Source: DASXYG01 sp036502625 (GTDB lineage Bacteria; Actinomycetota; Actinomycetes; Streptosporangiales; Streptosporangiaceae). Taken from it: a DNA stretch of 48,906 nucleotides. Under the pieces are notes generated by a model, which had not been told where the DNA came from, ran no database searches, and saw only the letters and a list, made by a program, of their open reading frames with translations. The stretch is from the NCBI GenBank assembly GCA_036502625.1, contig DASXYG010000072.1:1-48906 (forward strand), read 5' to 3'. A program made the translations under genes and the position numbers. Of this stretch, positions 25,160 to 33,647 are shown piece by piece (position 1 is the first letter of the stretch; every line of letters starts with the position of its first letter).

Positions 25160-26878
25160 TTACGGGAGGATTTCTGAGCGTAGGCGGGTTTTGAGGATCT
25201 TGCCGCCCGCGTTGCGCGGCAGCTCGGATTGGCGGATCCATAGGTGGGAGGGGATCTTGAAGGGGGCTATGCGGTCCTTCAGGTACGCCCGGAGCGTCTC
25301 CAAGGTCAGCTCTGTACCGGGGTTGAGGACCAGGACGGCGCCCACCTCCTCGCCGAGCACGTCATCGGGGACGCCGATCACCGCGGCGTCGGCCACCGCC
25401 GGATGCTCGTACAGCGCGGCCTCGACCTCGGCGCAGTAGACGTTCTCGCCGCCGCGGATCAGCATGTCCTTGGCGCGGTCCACGATGTAGACGAAACCCT
25501 CGGCGTCCACGCGGGCCAGGTCGCCGGAGTGGAACCAGCCGTCGGTGAACGCGGCCGCGGTGGCGTCCGGGCGGTTCCAGTAGCCGGCGACGATGTTCGG
25601 GCCCTTGATCCACAGTTCGCCGACCTCCCCCTCCGGGAGGTCCGCCCCGTCGGCCCCGACCACCTTGACGTCCACGACCGCCACCGGACGCCCCACGCTC
25701 TCCGGGCGCTGGACGTAGTCGACCCCGGAGTTGTACGTCGACACCGACGACGTCTCCGTCAGCCCGTATCCGTTGGACGGCGTCCGGTTCGGCAGCAGCT
25801 CCCGAATACGGTCGACCAGCTTCGGCGGCGCCGGCGCCCCGCCGTAGCTGACCCCCGTGAGGCTGGACGTGTCGTACGCCGCGAACCGCGGCGACGACAG
25901 CATCTGCCACGCCATCGTCGGCACGCCGCTGAACGTGGACACCTTCTCCTTGGCGATCAGTTCGAGCGCACGCTCCGGGTCCCACTTGTACATGAGCACG
26001 AGCGTGCCGCCGGTGAACACGGTGGTGGCGAGCACGGCGTGGCAGCCGGTGGCGTGGAACAGCGGCACGGTCAGCAGCGTGACGCGCCGCCCGGAGCCGA
26101 GCGCCTCCTCGACGGTGTGCCCGTCGCGCAGCGCGCCCGCGAGCATGCCGTACGCGAGGCACAGGATGTTGCCGCAGATGTTGCGGTGCGTGCCGAGCGC
26201 GCCCTTGGGACGCCCGGTGGTGCCGGACGTGTAGAAGATCGTCGCGTTGTCGTCGGGCTCGAGCGCCACATCCGGCAGCGCGGCACCGTCGTCGCCGTCG
26301 TACGCGCCGATCACGGACGCGAACTCGCGCGCACCCGGCGGCAGCTCCCCGTCCGGCCTGGCCACGATCACCGCGACGTCGAGCCCCGGCAGCTTGTCGC
26401 GCAGCCGCTCGGCGCGCTCCCCGTCGGCGATCAGCACCCGGCTCCCCGAGTCGCGCAGCCCGAACTCCAGCTCGTCGGCGGACCACCAGGCGTTCAGCGG
26501 CACCGCGACGGCCCCCGCGCAGGTGGCCGCGAAGAACGCGATCGTCCACTCGGGGAAGTTGCGCATGGCGATCGCCACCCGGTCGCCCTTGCCGATGCCG
26601 TACTCGTCGATCAGCCGGTGTGCCAGCGCGGCCGTACGCGCGAAGTGCTCCGTGTACGTGAGGCTCTCCCCCTCGTACACGCTCATCGGGACCTCGCCGT
26701 GCAGCTTCGAGATCTCCACCAGCGTGCGCAGGGACTCCGGCGCGTGCACCCAGGTGCGCAACGGCACCCCGCGTACGTCGCGCGTCCGCATCTCGAAGAG
26801 CTGGCCCTCCCCCGTCAGCTCCGCGACCACGTCATCCCAGGACTTCGCCGGCTGCTGCGCGCTCAGTTCCTCGCCCAC
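25160..26878 (-). CDS. Long-chain fatty-acid-CoA ligase (AMP-binding)
   Basis: A 572-residue member of the acyl-adenylate-forming family. The P-loop-like TSGTTGRPKG is at about 217-226, followed by NGYGLTETS, the GDLARVD hinge region and the C-terminal catalytic Lys in RNAGGKILK. It activates a carboxylic acid, most likely a fatty acid, to its CoA ester. The GTG at 26878 is chosen because AGAGG lies eight to nine bases upstream. It follows the glycosyltransferase-acyltransferase fusion gene by 45 bases on the same strand, so it may supply acyl-CoA to that acyltransferase domain. Its 3' end has unusual GT-rich plus-strand composition. Confidence 0.92.
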   Translation of the reverse strand: MGEELSAQQPAKSWDDVVAELTGEGQLFEMRTRDVRGVPLRTWVHAPESLRTLVEISKLHGEVPMSVYEGESLTYTEHFARTAALAHRLIDEYGIGKGDRVAIAMRNFPEWTIAFFAATCAGAVAVPLNAWWSADELEFGLRDSGSRVLIADGERAERLRDKLPGLDVAVIVARPDGELPPGAREFASVIGAYDGDDGAALPDVALEPDDNATIFYTSGTTGRPKGALGTHRNICGNILCLAYGMLAGALRDGHTVEEALGSGRRVTLLTVPLFHATGCHAVLATTVFTGGTLVLMYKWDPERALELIAKEKVSTFSGVPTMAWQMLSSPRFAAYDTSSLTGVSYGGAPAPPKLVDRIRELLPNRTPSNGYGLTETSSVSTYNSGVDYVQRPESVGRPVAVVDVKVVGADGADLPEGEVGELWIKGPNIVAGYWNRPDATAAAFTDGWFHSGDLARVDAEGFVYIVDRAKDMLIRGGENVYCAEVEAALYEHPAVADAAVIGVPDDVLGEEVGAVLVLNPGTELTLETLRAYLKDRIAPFKIPSHLWIRQSELPRNAGGKILKTRLRSEILP

Positions 26879-26923
26879 GCGACACACCTCTCACGGACGC
26901 CCGTACGAACGGATGCGGAGATC

Positions 26924-29410
26924 CTAAGCCGAACCCGACTCGGCGGTAACCCCGTGGGCGTCGGGAAGCGCGCCCAGTTCGTCGTAGCACTCGCGGGCCA
27001 GCTCACCGAGGCGTTCGGCGTCCGGTACGAGGGCCTCGTCCGCGGTGATCCCGAACGAGAAGTCGGCCCCCCACGTCATCGCGCCCACCGCGAGGCCCAC
27101 CTCGGACGCCAGCGGCAGGACGGGGAACACCTCGCTGACCCGCGACCCGAACATCGTGCGCGGCACCCGGTGGCCGGGGAACACCGAGACGATCATGTTG
27201 AACCAGTTGCCGTTGTAGATCGCGCGCGACGCGGCGGAGTGCACCGGCGCGGGCAGCACCTTCATCGCCCGCATCACCCAGCTCGCCGCCGACGGCACCC
27301 CGCTGGCCAGCATGTCGTCGAACCGCTTCTGCACGGTCGTCAACCGCTCCCCGCGGCTCATCGGCCCGACGGGGAGGTCGACCGGCACGGCCGCGGTCCA
27401 GTTGCCCAGCTCCTCACCGGCACCGGACGGCCGCACCGTACGCGGCACCATGACGCGCACCGTCGTGCCGGACGGCCCGCCGCGCTCGGCCAGCACCCGC
27501 GACACGGCGTCGCCGACCATGGTGAGGATCAGCGCGGTCGAGCCCACGCGCTGCCGCCTGGCCACCGACATCAGCTCGCGCGACGGCACCGTGAACGACA
27601 CGAACCGCCGCTCCGGCCCGTCCATCCGCCCGCTGACACCGCTCTTCGGCGCCGGGCCGTTGAACGCGAGCCGGGAGAACCCGGCGGCGATGCGCCCGGC
27701 CTCGCGCGCCGCCGCCACGATCCGCTCGCGGCGCGGCGCGGGCGGCGCCGCGGCCACGGACGGGCGGCGCTTGCGGCCGCCGTCGACGGGGTCGAGCAGG
27801 CGGATCAGCGTGGCCGCGACGGCGAAGCTGTCGCCCACGGCATGGTGCACCTTGACGAGCACCGCCGACCGGCCGCCGGGCAGGTCGCGGGCCAGCCAGA
27901 TGTCCCACAGCCCGTGGATCGGCACGGAGTAGAAGGCGTCGATGATGCCGTCCAGGTCGCCGGGCATGCCATCGCGGCCGGGCCTGACCTCGCGTACGTG
28001 GCCGCCCGCGTTGCCGTACGGACGCTCCTCCCACACCGGCCGCGACCACCAGTGCGGCCCCGGCGCCAGCTTCCTGCGGTGCAGCAGCGTCGCGGCGCGG
28101 GCGGTCAGCTCCGCGCGGTCGACGTCGCCGTCGACCTTCAGCACCGCGCCGATCTGCTGGCTGACCCACGGCGTCTGCGTGTACAGGAAGAACGCGTCCT
28201 CCGCGCGCAGCGGCTCCTCCGGGCGCGGCAGCACGCGCACGGGCCCGCGCGGCGCCTGCCACGTCGCGAGCTCCCGCAGGTCGTCGGCGCGCTCCCGGCG
28301 CTGCGCCGCCTCCCGGGCATGCCGCTCGGTGGCCGCGCGCCGGGCCGGCTCCGCGCACAGCCGGGCGGTCGTGATGGCCAGCTCCTCCGGCGTCGCGCAC
28401 AGCAGCGCCAGCCCGGAGTCGCGCATGAGGTCGGCGTTCGCCCGGCCCTGACCGGCGATCGGCTGGTACATCAGCACGGTGCGCTCGGCGGCCACCGCCT
28501 CCAGGGCCGTGGCCCCGCCGGCGTTCGTGACCACGACGTCGCTCGCCGCGATGTAGCCGGGCATGTCGTCCACCCAGCCGAGTACGGTCAGCCGGTCGTC
28601 CGCGCGGCGCGCGCGCAGCCGGCGCAGCAGCCGCTCGTTCCGCCCGCACACCACGACGACCCGTACGGACGGGTGCGCGCCGAGCAGCGCGTCGACGGCG
28701 GTCTCCACACTGCCGAACCCGTAGCAGCCGGTGCTCAGCACGGCCACGAAGCCGTCCTCCGCCAGCCCGAGCCCGCGGCGCGCCCGCGCCCGGTCGGCGC
28801 CCGCGAAGCCGTCGCCCACCGGCAGCGCCGCGACCTTGACGTTCGCCCCCGGGTCGGCCGTACGGGCGAGCGGCACCGCGTGGTCGTCCATGACGTACGT
28901 GAGGTCGAGGTCGCCGTACACCCAGAACGGGTGCGGCGCGAAGTCGCTGACCCAGGCGGCCAGGGCGGCGTTCAGCCCGCGGTGGCGGCGCAGCCACGCC
29001 AGCCCGGTGCTGCCCAGCGGATACGTCGAGATGATCACGTCGGGGGCGTACGCGGTGATCACGGGGGCGAGCCGCCGCCCGCACCACGCGCCGATGATGG
29101 CCTTGGTGACCGCGGTGAACGGCCGCGAATCGCGGGTGGCCTGGTAGAAGAAGTCGTACACGCCGGGCGTGGACTCCACGCCGCCGACGTACGCGCCGCG
29201 GGCCAGCGAGCCGAGGCCGGGGGCCATCACGTCGAGCGCGTCGATCCACCGGACGTCGCACTCCGGCCACAGCCTGCGGATCTCCTGTTCGAGCGCGCGG
29301 CCCGTGGCGTTGTGCCCCTCGCCGACCGTTGCGCTGACGATCAGCACCCGGCGCGGCGGTACGGGATCGCCCGCCCGCGTGCGTGCGGGCGCGTCGGTCA
29401 CGAGTGCCAC
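26924..29410 (-). CDS. MGDG-synthase-like glycosyltransferase fused to WS/DGAT acyltransferase
   Basis: An 828-residue two-domain protein. Residues about 20-375 form a GT28/MurG-like glycosyltransferase of the MGDG-synthase type: VGEGHNATG near the N terminus, and a UDP-sugar region with GWVDDMPGYIAASD and TNAGGATALEA. Residues about 400-815 resemble a wax ester synthase/diacylglycerol acyltransferase, with HHAVGDS near 522-528 in place of the canonical HHxxxDG and an NMIVSVFPG segment near the C terminus. A single protein could thus glycosylate diacylglycerol and acylate the product or an acceptor. The GTG at 29410 lies seven bases after GGAGG. It is first in an operon with an acyl-CoA ligase and divergent from a PAP2 phosphatase. 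Confidence 0.9.
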   Translation of the reverse strand: MALVTDAPARTRAGDPVPPRRVLIVSATVGEGHNATGRALEQEIRRLWPECDVRWIDALDVMAPGLGSLARGAYVGGVESTPGVYDFFYQATRDSRPFTAVTKAIIGAWCGRRLAPVITAYAPDVIISTYPLGSTGLAWLRRHRGLNAALAAWVSDFAPHPFWVYGDLDLTYVMDDHAVPLARTADPGANVKVAALPVGDGFAGADRARARRGLGLAEDGFVAVLSTGCYGFGSVETAVDALLGAHPSVRVVVVCGRNERLLRRLRARRADDRLTVLGWVDDMPGYIAASDVVVTNAGGATALEAVAAERTVLMYQPIAGQGRANADLMRDSGLALLCATPEELAITTARLCAEPARRAATERHAREAAQRRERADDLRELATWQAPRGPVRVLPRPEEPLRAEDAFFLYTQTPWVSQQIGAVLKVDGDVDRAELTARAATLLHRRKLAPGPHWWSRPVWEERPYGNAGGHVREVRPGRDGMPGDLDGIIDAFYSVPIHGLWDIWLARDLPGGRSAVLVKVHHAVGDSFAVAATLIRLLDPVDGGRKRRPSVAAAPPAPRRERIVAAAREAGRIAAGFSRLAFNGPAPKSGVSGRMDGPERRFVSFTVPSRELMSVARRQRVGSTALILTMVGDAVSRVLAERGGPSGTTVRVMVPRTVRPSGAGEELGNWTAAVPVDLPVGPMSRGERLTTVQKRFDDMLASGVPSAASWVMRAMKVLPAPVHSAASRAIYNGNWFNMIVSVFPGHRVPRTMFGSRVSEVFPVLPLASEVGLAVGAMTWGADFSFGITADEALVPDAERLGELARECYDELGALPDAHGVTAESGSA

Positions 29411-29560
29411 CGCACCACCTCCACCGGGCACACCGCGACCCGGGAACGCCGATCGTCCGACAGTCGCACGTTACTCGCACGGCAACCGCGCCGCCCGCAA
29501 CGGCCCACGGCCGCGCGCGGCGTGTGAGCGCGGACTCGCTCGGGAACAGCATCCGTTGCC

Positions 29561-31027
29561 ATGCCGTCTTCGCAGGTCAATCGGTTCGGGGACGCGGTCA
29601 GGGCGGCACGCGACACGTTGCTCGCCCCGCCGCGCCTGTGGCGCGAGCTGCTCCTCATCGGCCTGGTCTTCGGGGTGTACCGCTGGGTCCAGACGATCGT
29701 GAAGGTCGATCCGGGCCCCGCGTACGCGCGCGGCCGCGCCCTGCTGCACGCCCAGCAGGCGATGGGCGTGGACGTCGAGCATCCGCTGAACGCGTACCTC
29801 GCCGCGCACCCGGTCCTGGCGTTCACCGCGAACTACTACTACGTGATCTGCCACGGCGCCGTGACCTGCGCCGTGCTGGTCTGGCTCTTCCTGTGGCACC
29901 CGCGCGTCTACCCGGCGGCGCGGCTGGCGCTGGCCACCGCCACGATCGCGGCGTTCGTGGTCTTCGCCACCGCGCCGACCGCGCCGCCCCGGCTGCTGCG
30001 CGGCGCGGGTTTCGTCGACACGCTGAGCCAGTGGCACACGATCGGCGGCTACGGCAGCGGGATGATGGCCAGCACCGCCGACCAGTTCGCCGCGATGCCC
30101 AGCCTGCACATCGGATGGGCGGTGTGGGCGTCGATCTGGTTCGCCCGGGTGGTGCGCCGTACGTGGGCCCGGGTCGCGGCGGTGGCGTACCCGCTGGTGA
30201 CGTCGCTGGTCATCCTCGCGACGGCGAACCACTACGTGCTGGACATCGTGGGCGGCGCGGCCATCGCCGGCCTCGGCGAGCTGGTCAGCGCCGGGATCGT
30301 CCGCCTGCCGGGGCGCCGGCGCGATCCGGGGGCGCGGCCGGTCGCCGAACGCGACGACCTGGCGGCGTTACGGTCAGGCCGCGTCGCTCTCGTCGTCGGA
30401 GGTGGTGGCGCCCGGACGGCGGAGCAGGCCGTGCGACCGGACGTAGGACTCCAGGGAGTCGCGGAGCTGGCGCCGGCCGCGGTGCAGCCGCGACATCACG
30501 GTGCCGATGGGCGTGCCCATGATCGTCGCGATCTCGGCGTACGACAGGCCCTCGATGTCGGCGAGGTAGACGGCGCGGCGGCGGTCCTCCGACAGCCCGG
30601 ACAGCGCGTCGACGATCACCGCGTCGCCGATGCGGTCGAGCGCCTCGTTCTCCGCCGAGCGCCCGCCGTCGGAGGTGTGCCCCTGCGCGCGCGAGACCTG
30701 CCAGTCTTCGATCTGGTCGCCGTGGCGGTTCGGCTCGTTGTGCGGCTGGCGCTGCTTCTTGCGGTACGTCGTGATGTAGGTGTTCGTGAGGATCCGGTGC
30801 AGCCAGGCACGCACGTTCGTGCCCGATTCGTACTGGTCGAAGGACGCGAAGGCCTTCGCGTACGTCTCCTGCACGAGATCCCATGCGTCGTCGGCGTTGC
30901 GCGTCATCCGCAGCGCGGCCAGGTACATCTGGTCGCGGCACGGCAGCGCCTCCCGCTCGAAGCGCTCGGTCCGGTCGTCGATCCGCTCGATAACAGCAGC
31001 CATCCCCGTCATGTCTCCCGCGTGTAG
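29561..31027 (+). CDS. PAP2-family membrane phosphatase with long antisense tail
   Basis: The first roughly 255 residues are a PAP2-type membrane protein with about six hydrophobic segments. Motifs PSLH (180-183) and NHYVLDIVGG (His224, Asp228) mark the catalytic site; the arrangement fits lipid phosphatases or inositol-phosphotransferase-like members. The frame has no stop at the expected end near 30360 and stays open to 31027, running antisense through the whole sigma factor gene. The tail (about 272-488) is low-complexity Arg/Ala/Val and is probably not a folded domain. Either the protein really carries it or a frameshift hides the true stop. Likely role: making diacylglycerol from phosphatidic acid for the divergent lipid enzyme. 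Confidence 0.75.
   Translation: MPSSQVNRFGDAVRAARDTLLAPPRLWRELLLIGLVFGVYRWVQTIVKVDPGPAYARGRALLHAQQAMGVDVEHPLNAYLAAHPVLAFTANYYYVICHGAVTCAVLVWLFLWHPRVYPAARLALATATIAAFVVFATAPTAPPRLLRGAGFVDTLSQWHTIGGYGSGMMASTADQFAAMPSLHIGWAVWASIWFARVVRRTWARVAAVAYPLVTSLVILATANHYVLDIVGGAAIAGLGELVSAGIVRLPGRRRDPGARPVAERDDLAALRSGRVALVVGGGGARTAEQAVRPDVGLQGVAELAPAAVQPRHHGADGRAHDRRDLGVRQALDVGEVDGAAAVLRQPGQRVDDHRVADAVERLVLRRAPAVGGVPLRARDLPVFDLVAVAVRLVVRLALLLAVRRDVGVREDPVQPGTHVRARFVLVEGREGLRVRLLHEIPCVVGVARHPQRGQVHLVAARQRLPLEALGPVVDPLDNSSHPRHVSRV
30374..31012 (-). CDS. SigR/SigH-like ECF RNA polymerase sigma factor
   Basis: A 212-residue ECF sigma factor closely resembling the SigR/SigH oxidative and thiol stress group. 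Region 2 includes ALRMTRNADDAWDLVQETYAKA and the core segment continues to NTYITTYRKKQR. Region 4 carries MGTPIGTVMSRLHRGRRQLR. The ATG at 31012 is taken; the ATG at 31003 is an alternative. No RsrA-type zinc anti-sigma gene follows, whereas sigR is normally followed by one; instead the convergent PAP2 frame runs opposite to it. It could therefore be a paralogue controlled otherwise. Confidence 0.93.
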   Translation of the reverse strand: MTGMAAVIERIDDRTERFEREALPCRDQMYLAALRMTRNADDAWDLVQETYAKAFASFDQYESGTNVRAWLHRILTNTYITTYRKKQRQPHNEPNRHGDQIEDWQVSRAQGHTSDGGRSAENEALDRIGDAVIVDALSGLSEDRRRAVYLADIEGLSYAEIATIMGTPIGTVMSRLHRGRRQLRDSLESYVRSHGLLRRPGATTSDDESDAA

Positions 31028-31318
31028 CTCGGGGTCCCCTCTACCCGACAAGACGGATCCAGCGCGTTCAGATGACGCGGGTTCCGTCCCGAGTCGCCCG
31101 GGTGGCCTGTCAGGCCCCATTCGGCGAAGTGAAGGCCGAGGACGCTTCCCCCGTGTCCGTCGGCCGCGATGCGTAATACCACATCGATCATCATTCTACA
31201 GACAAGTTCGTGATCATTGGACTGTGATGTCCGCCTCATGGCCCTGTGATCAGGTACGAATCCCTGTCACGCGTAGCGTTCGCGTTCGTACGGTGAGATT
31301 TCCAGTGAGGGAGGCAAC
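31013..31318. promoter_or_regulatory. Divergent region upstream of the sigma factor and thiamine-binding genes
   Basis: No gene is seen in these 306 bases. Towards the sigma factor, TTGTCT (31205-31200) and TGGTAT (31181-31176) with an 18-base spacer could be a promoter. No GGAAT-type SigR autoregulatory box is visible. GTACGAA at 31254-31260 and TTCGTAC at 31285-31291 are inverted copies upstream of the thiamine-binding gene. Confidence 0.35.
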
Positions 31319-31615
31319 ATGATCGTCGCGTTCTCGGTCGCGCCGGGCGGAGTCGGCGAGTCGGTCGGCGCGTACGTCGCGGAGGCGGTGCGGGTGGTGC
31401 GCGAGAGCGGCCTGCCGAACCGCACCGACGCCATGTTCACCACGGTCGAAGGCGAGTGGGACGAGGTCATGGACGTCGTGCGCCGCGCCGTCGACGCGGC
31501 CGGCGCCGCGGCGGGCCACCGGGTGAGCCTCGTCCTCAAGGCCGACGTACGACCGGGCCACACCGGCGAGATGGACGGCAAGCTGGCCCGCCTGGAGTCC
31601 CACCTCGACGGTTGA
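31319..31615 (+). CDS. MTH1187-family thiamine-binding protein
   Basis: A 98-residue protein of the MTH1187/YkoF-like (former DUF77) family, small ferredoxin-like folds that bind thiamine or hydroxymethylpyrimidine. It opens with a short strand (IVAFSVAPGG) and a helix with ESVGAYVAEAVRVVRES, and has KADVRPGHTG near the end, typical of the family. The ATG follows GAGGGAGG. It precedes a quinone oxidoreductase gene by 54 bases in the same direction. Confidence 0.85.
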   Translation: MIVAFSVAPGGVGESVGAYVAEAVRVVRESGLPNRTDAMFTTVEGEWDEVMDVVRRAVDAAGAAAGHRVSLVLKADVRPGHTGEMDGKLARLESHLDG

Positions 31616-31669
31616 CCTCGATCGCGGTTGAGGTTGTTCACTGGGCGCACGACGAGGCGAGGAGCGGCG

Positions 31670-32629
31670 ATGCGCGCGGTGTGGTTGACCCGGTTCGGCG
31701 GGCCCGAGGTGCTGGTCGCGGGCGACGCGCCCGACCCGCGGCCCGGCCCGGGGCAGGTGGTGGTGGCGGTCGCGTACGCGAACACCACGTTCGTGGAGAC
31801 GACGATCCGCGCCGGGCGGTTCGGCTCGCTGACCGCCGACGACCTGCCGGTCATCCCCGGCAACGGGGTCGGCGGGGTGGTCGCCGAGGCCGGCGCCGGG
31901 GTCGACCCCGGGCTGGTCGGCCGCCGGGTGGTGACGAGCACCGGCGGGAGCGGCGCGTACGCCGAACGCGTCGCGGTCGACGCCGGAGCCGTGTTCGCCG
32001 TGCCGGACGGGCTGGCGATGGACGACGCGGTCGCGCTGCTGGCCGACGGCCGTACGGCGAAGCTGCTGATCGCGCAGGCCGCGCCCAAGCCGGATGAGCG
32101 CGTGGTCGTGGAGGCCGCGGCGGGCGGCGTGGGATCGCTGCTGGTCCAGCTCGCGCGGGCGGCCGGGGCGCGGGTCGTGGCCGCGGCCGGCGGCGCGCGC
32201 AAGCTGGCGGTCGCCCGCGACCTCGGCGCCGATGCCGTCGTCGACTACCGCGAGCCCGGCTGGGCCGACGGGGTGCGCGCGGGCGGCCCGGCCGACGTCG
32301 TCTTCGACGGCGTGGGCGGCGAGATCGGCCGCGCCGCGTTCGAGCTGCTCAGGCCCGGCGGGCGGATGGTGCGCTACGGGCTGGCCAGCGGCGCGTGGGC
32401 GGAGATCACCGAGGACGACGCGGCCGCCCGGGGCGTACGGCTGCTCGGCATGGGCGCGACGCCGGAGGAGATGCGCGCCTTCACCGAGGAGGCGCTCGGC
32501 GACGGGGCGGCCGGGCTGCTGCGGCCGACGATCGGGCAGCGGTTCCCGCTCGCCGGCGCGGCCGCCGCGCACACCGCCATCGAATCGCGCGCGACCGTCG
32601 GGAAGACGCTCCTCGAAGTGGCGCCGTAA
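31670..32629 (+). CDS. Quinone oxidoreductase (zinc-free MDR family)
   Basis: A 319-residue medium-chain dehydrogenase/reductase of the NADPH:quinone reductase type. A GroES-like N-terminal domain is followed by an NADP-binding Rossmann fold with AAAGGVGSLLVQLA (about 143-156). Zinc-binding cysteines are absent, as expected for this branch. The ATG at 31670 follows GAGGAG by five bases. It may reduce quinones or enones with NADPH. Confidence 0.9.
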   Translation: MRAVWLTRFGGPEVLVAGDAPDPRPGPGQVVVAVAYANTTFVETTIRAGRFGSLTADDLPVIPGNGVGGVVAEAGAGVDPGLVGRRVVTSTGGSGAYAERVAVDAGAVFAVPDGLAMDDAVALLADGRTAKLLIAQAAPKPDERVVVEAAAGGVGSLLVQLARAAGARVVAAAGGARKLAVARDLGADAVVDYREPGWADGVRAGGPADVVFDGVGGEIGRAAFELLRPGGRMVRYGLASGAWAEITEDDAAARGVRLLGMGATPEEMRAFTEEALGDGAAGLLRPTIGQRFPLAGAAAAHTAIESRATVGKTLLEVAP

Positions 32630-32693
32630 AAGCGATCCAGCGCACCGGGTGAATTACCGGTTACGTACGGGTGTTATTCACGTGTACGCGAAT

Positions 32694-33341
32694 TCAGTAG
32701 CCGACGGTGAATCGGCGCCCGGCGAATTTCGGGTCCTCGATTTCGTCGAGGAGCGCCATCGCGTAGTCCTCCATGGAGATGTGGCTCTCGCCGTCGTCGG
32801 CGACCACCGGCCGGTCGGTGCCGGTGCGGTAGCGGCCGGTGCGCTCGCCGGGCGCGATCTCCGCCGCCGGGCTGAGGTACGTCCACGGCACGTCGGTGAC
32901 CGTACGGAAGAAGTCAAGCGCCCGCGCGCCCGCCTCGGCCTCGGGGCGGTAGGCGTCGGGGAACCCGTCGGTGTCGAGCAGCCGCACACCGGGCGCGGCC
33001 TCCAGGCTGCCCGCGCCGCCGACGACGATGATCCGGGGCGGGTCGCCGCGCCCGCGCACCGCGTCGACCAGGGCGTTCCCGGCGCGTACGTACATGTCCT
33101 TGTCGCCCGACGCGCCGGCGCCGCCGACCGCGAGCACCACGGCGTCCTGCCCGGCGACGGCCTCGGCGACCGCGGCGGGGCCGAAGACGGTCCCGGTGAT
33201 CACGCGGAGGTCGTCCGGACGGTCGGCGAGGGCGGCCGGTTCACGGACGACGGCGGTCACCTGGTGGCCGCGGTTGAGGGCTTCTCGTACGACGCGCGAG
33301 CCGATCCTGCCGCTCGCGCCGAACACAGCGATCTTGGCCAT
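32694..33341 (-). CDS. NmrA/atypical-SDR-like NAD(P)-binding reductase
   Basis: A 215-residue protein of the atypical short-chain dehydrogenase group (YwnB/YhfK-like). The N-terminal nucleotide motif FGASGRIGSRV (7-17) is clear, and the protein ends at the conserved F-T-V-G-Y after the Rossmann core. The Tyr-x-x-x-Lys of classical SDRs is not present. The ATG at 33341 has an AGGA site nine bases upstream. It is convergent with the quinone reductase gene. It may be a flavin/biliverdin-type or stress reductase; the substrate is unknown. Confidence 0.85.
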   Translation of the reverse strand: MAKIAVFGASGRIGSRVVREALNRGHQVTAVVREPAALADRPDDLRVITGTVFGPAAVAEAVAGQDAVVLAVGGAGASGDKDMYVRAGNALVDAVRGRGDPPRIIVVGGAGSLEAAPGVRLLDTDGFPDAYRPEAEAGARALDFFRTVTDVPWTYLSPAAEIAPGERTGRYRTGTDRPVVADDGESHISMEDYAMALLDEIEDPKFAGRRFTVGY

Positions 33342-33647
33342 GCCGGGGATCCTGCCCAAAAACCACGAGGCCCCATCCCCCGATGGAGCCTCGCGTCCCC
33401 CTGCTCCGCGGACCTTGACCCCCGTCGTCCGCGAGCGGGCAGAGGCGGAGATTTCCCTGCGGAAACCCACCGCCGTACGGACAAACTAGTGCAAGATCGC
33501 CCGCCGTGTCGTCCGATTTCCAGATTGCCCGCGGTGAGGAGTGCCACATGACCGGGATCGGAATCCGGGGAACCTTCGCGGGCAAGTGCGCGCGCGAAGC
33601 GCGGCGATTAGGGCGGTGGTTGGGTGACGGGTGGGAGCATGCGGAAA
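33342..33647. promoter_or_regulatory. Divergent intergenic region with a hairpin
   Basis: No gene is seen between the NmrA-like gene and the dehalogenase. CTTCGCG (33574-33580) and CGCGAAG (33593-33599) form a seven base pair stem about 50 bases before the dehalogenase start; it could be a regulatory hairpin. No clear promoter is recognised. Confidence 0.35.

Noticed and set aside
25244..29527. 1427-codon plus-strand frame opposite the acyl-CoA ligase and fusion genes
   Set aside because: No recognisable domain and typical antisense composition; the minus-strand genes carry all expected motifs.
30616..30810. Small frame inside the sigma factor gene as a candidate anti-sigma
   Set aside because: No zinc-binding pattern and it overlaps conserved sigma region coding sequence out of frame.
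32649..32681. GTGAAT ... ATTCAC as a terminator between the quinone reductase and NmrA-like genes
   Set aside because: Only six base pairs with a loop of about 21 bases, including AT pairs; too weak to call.
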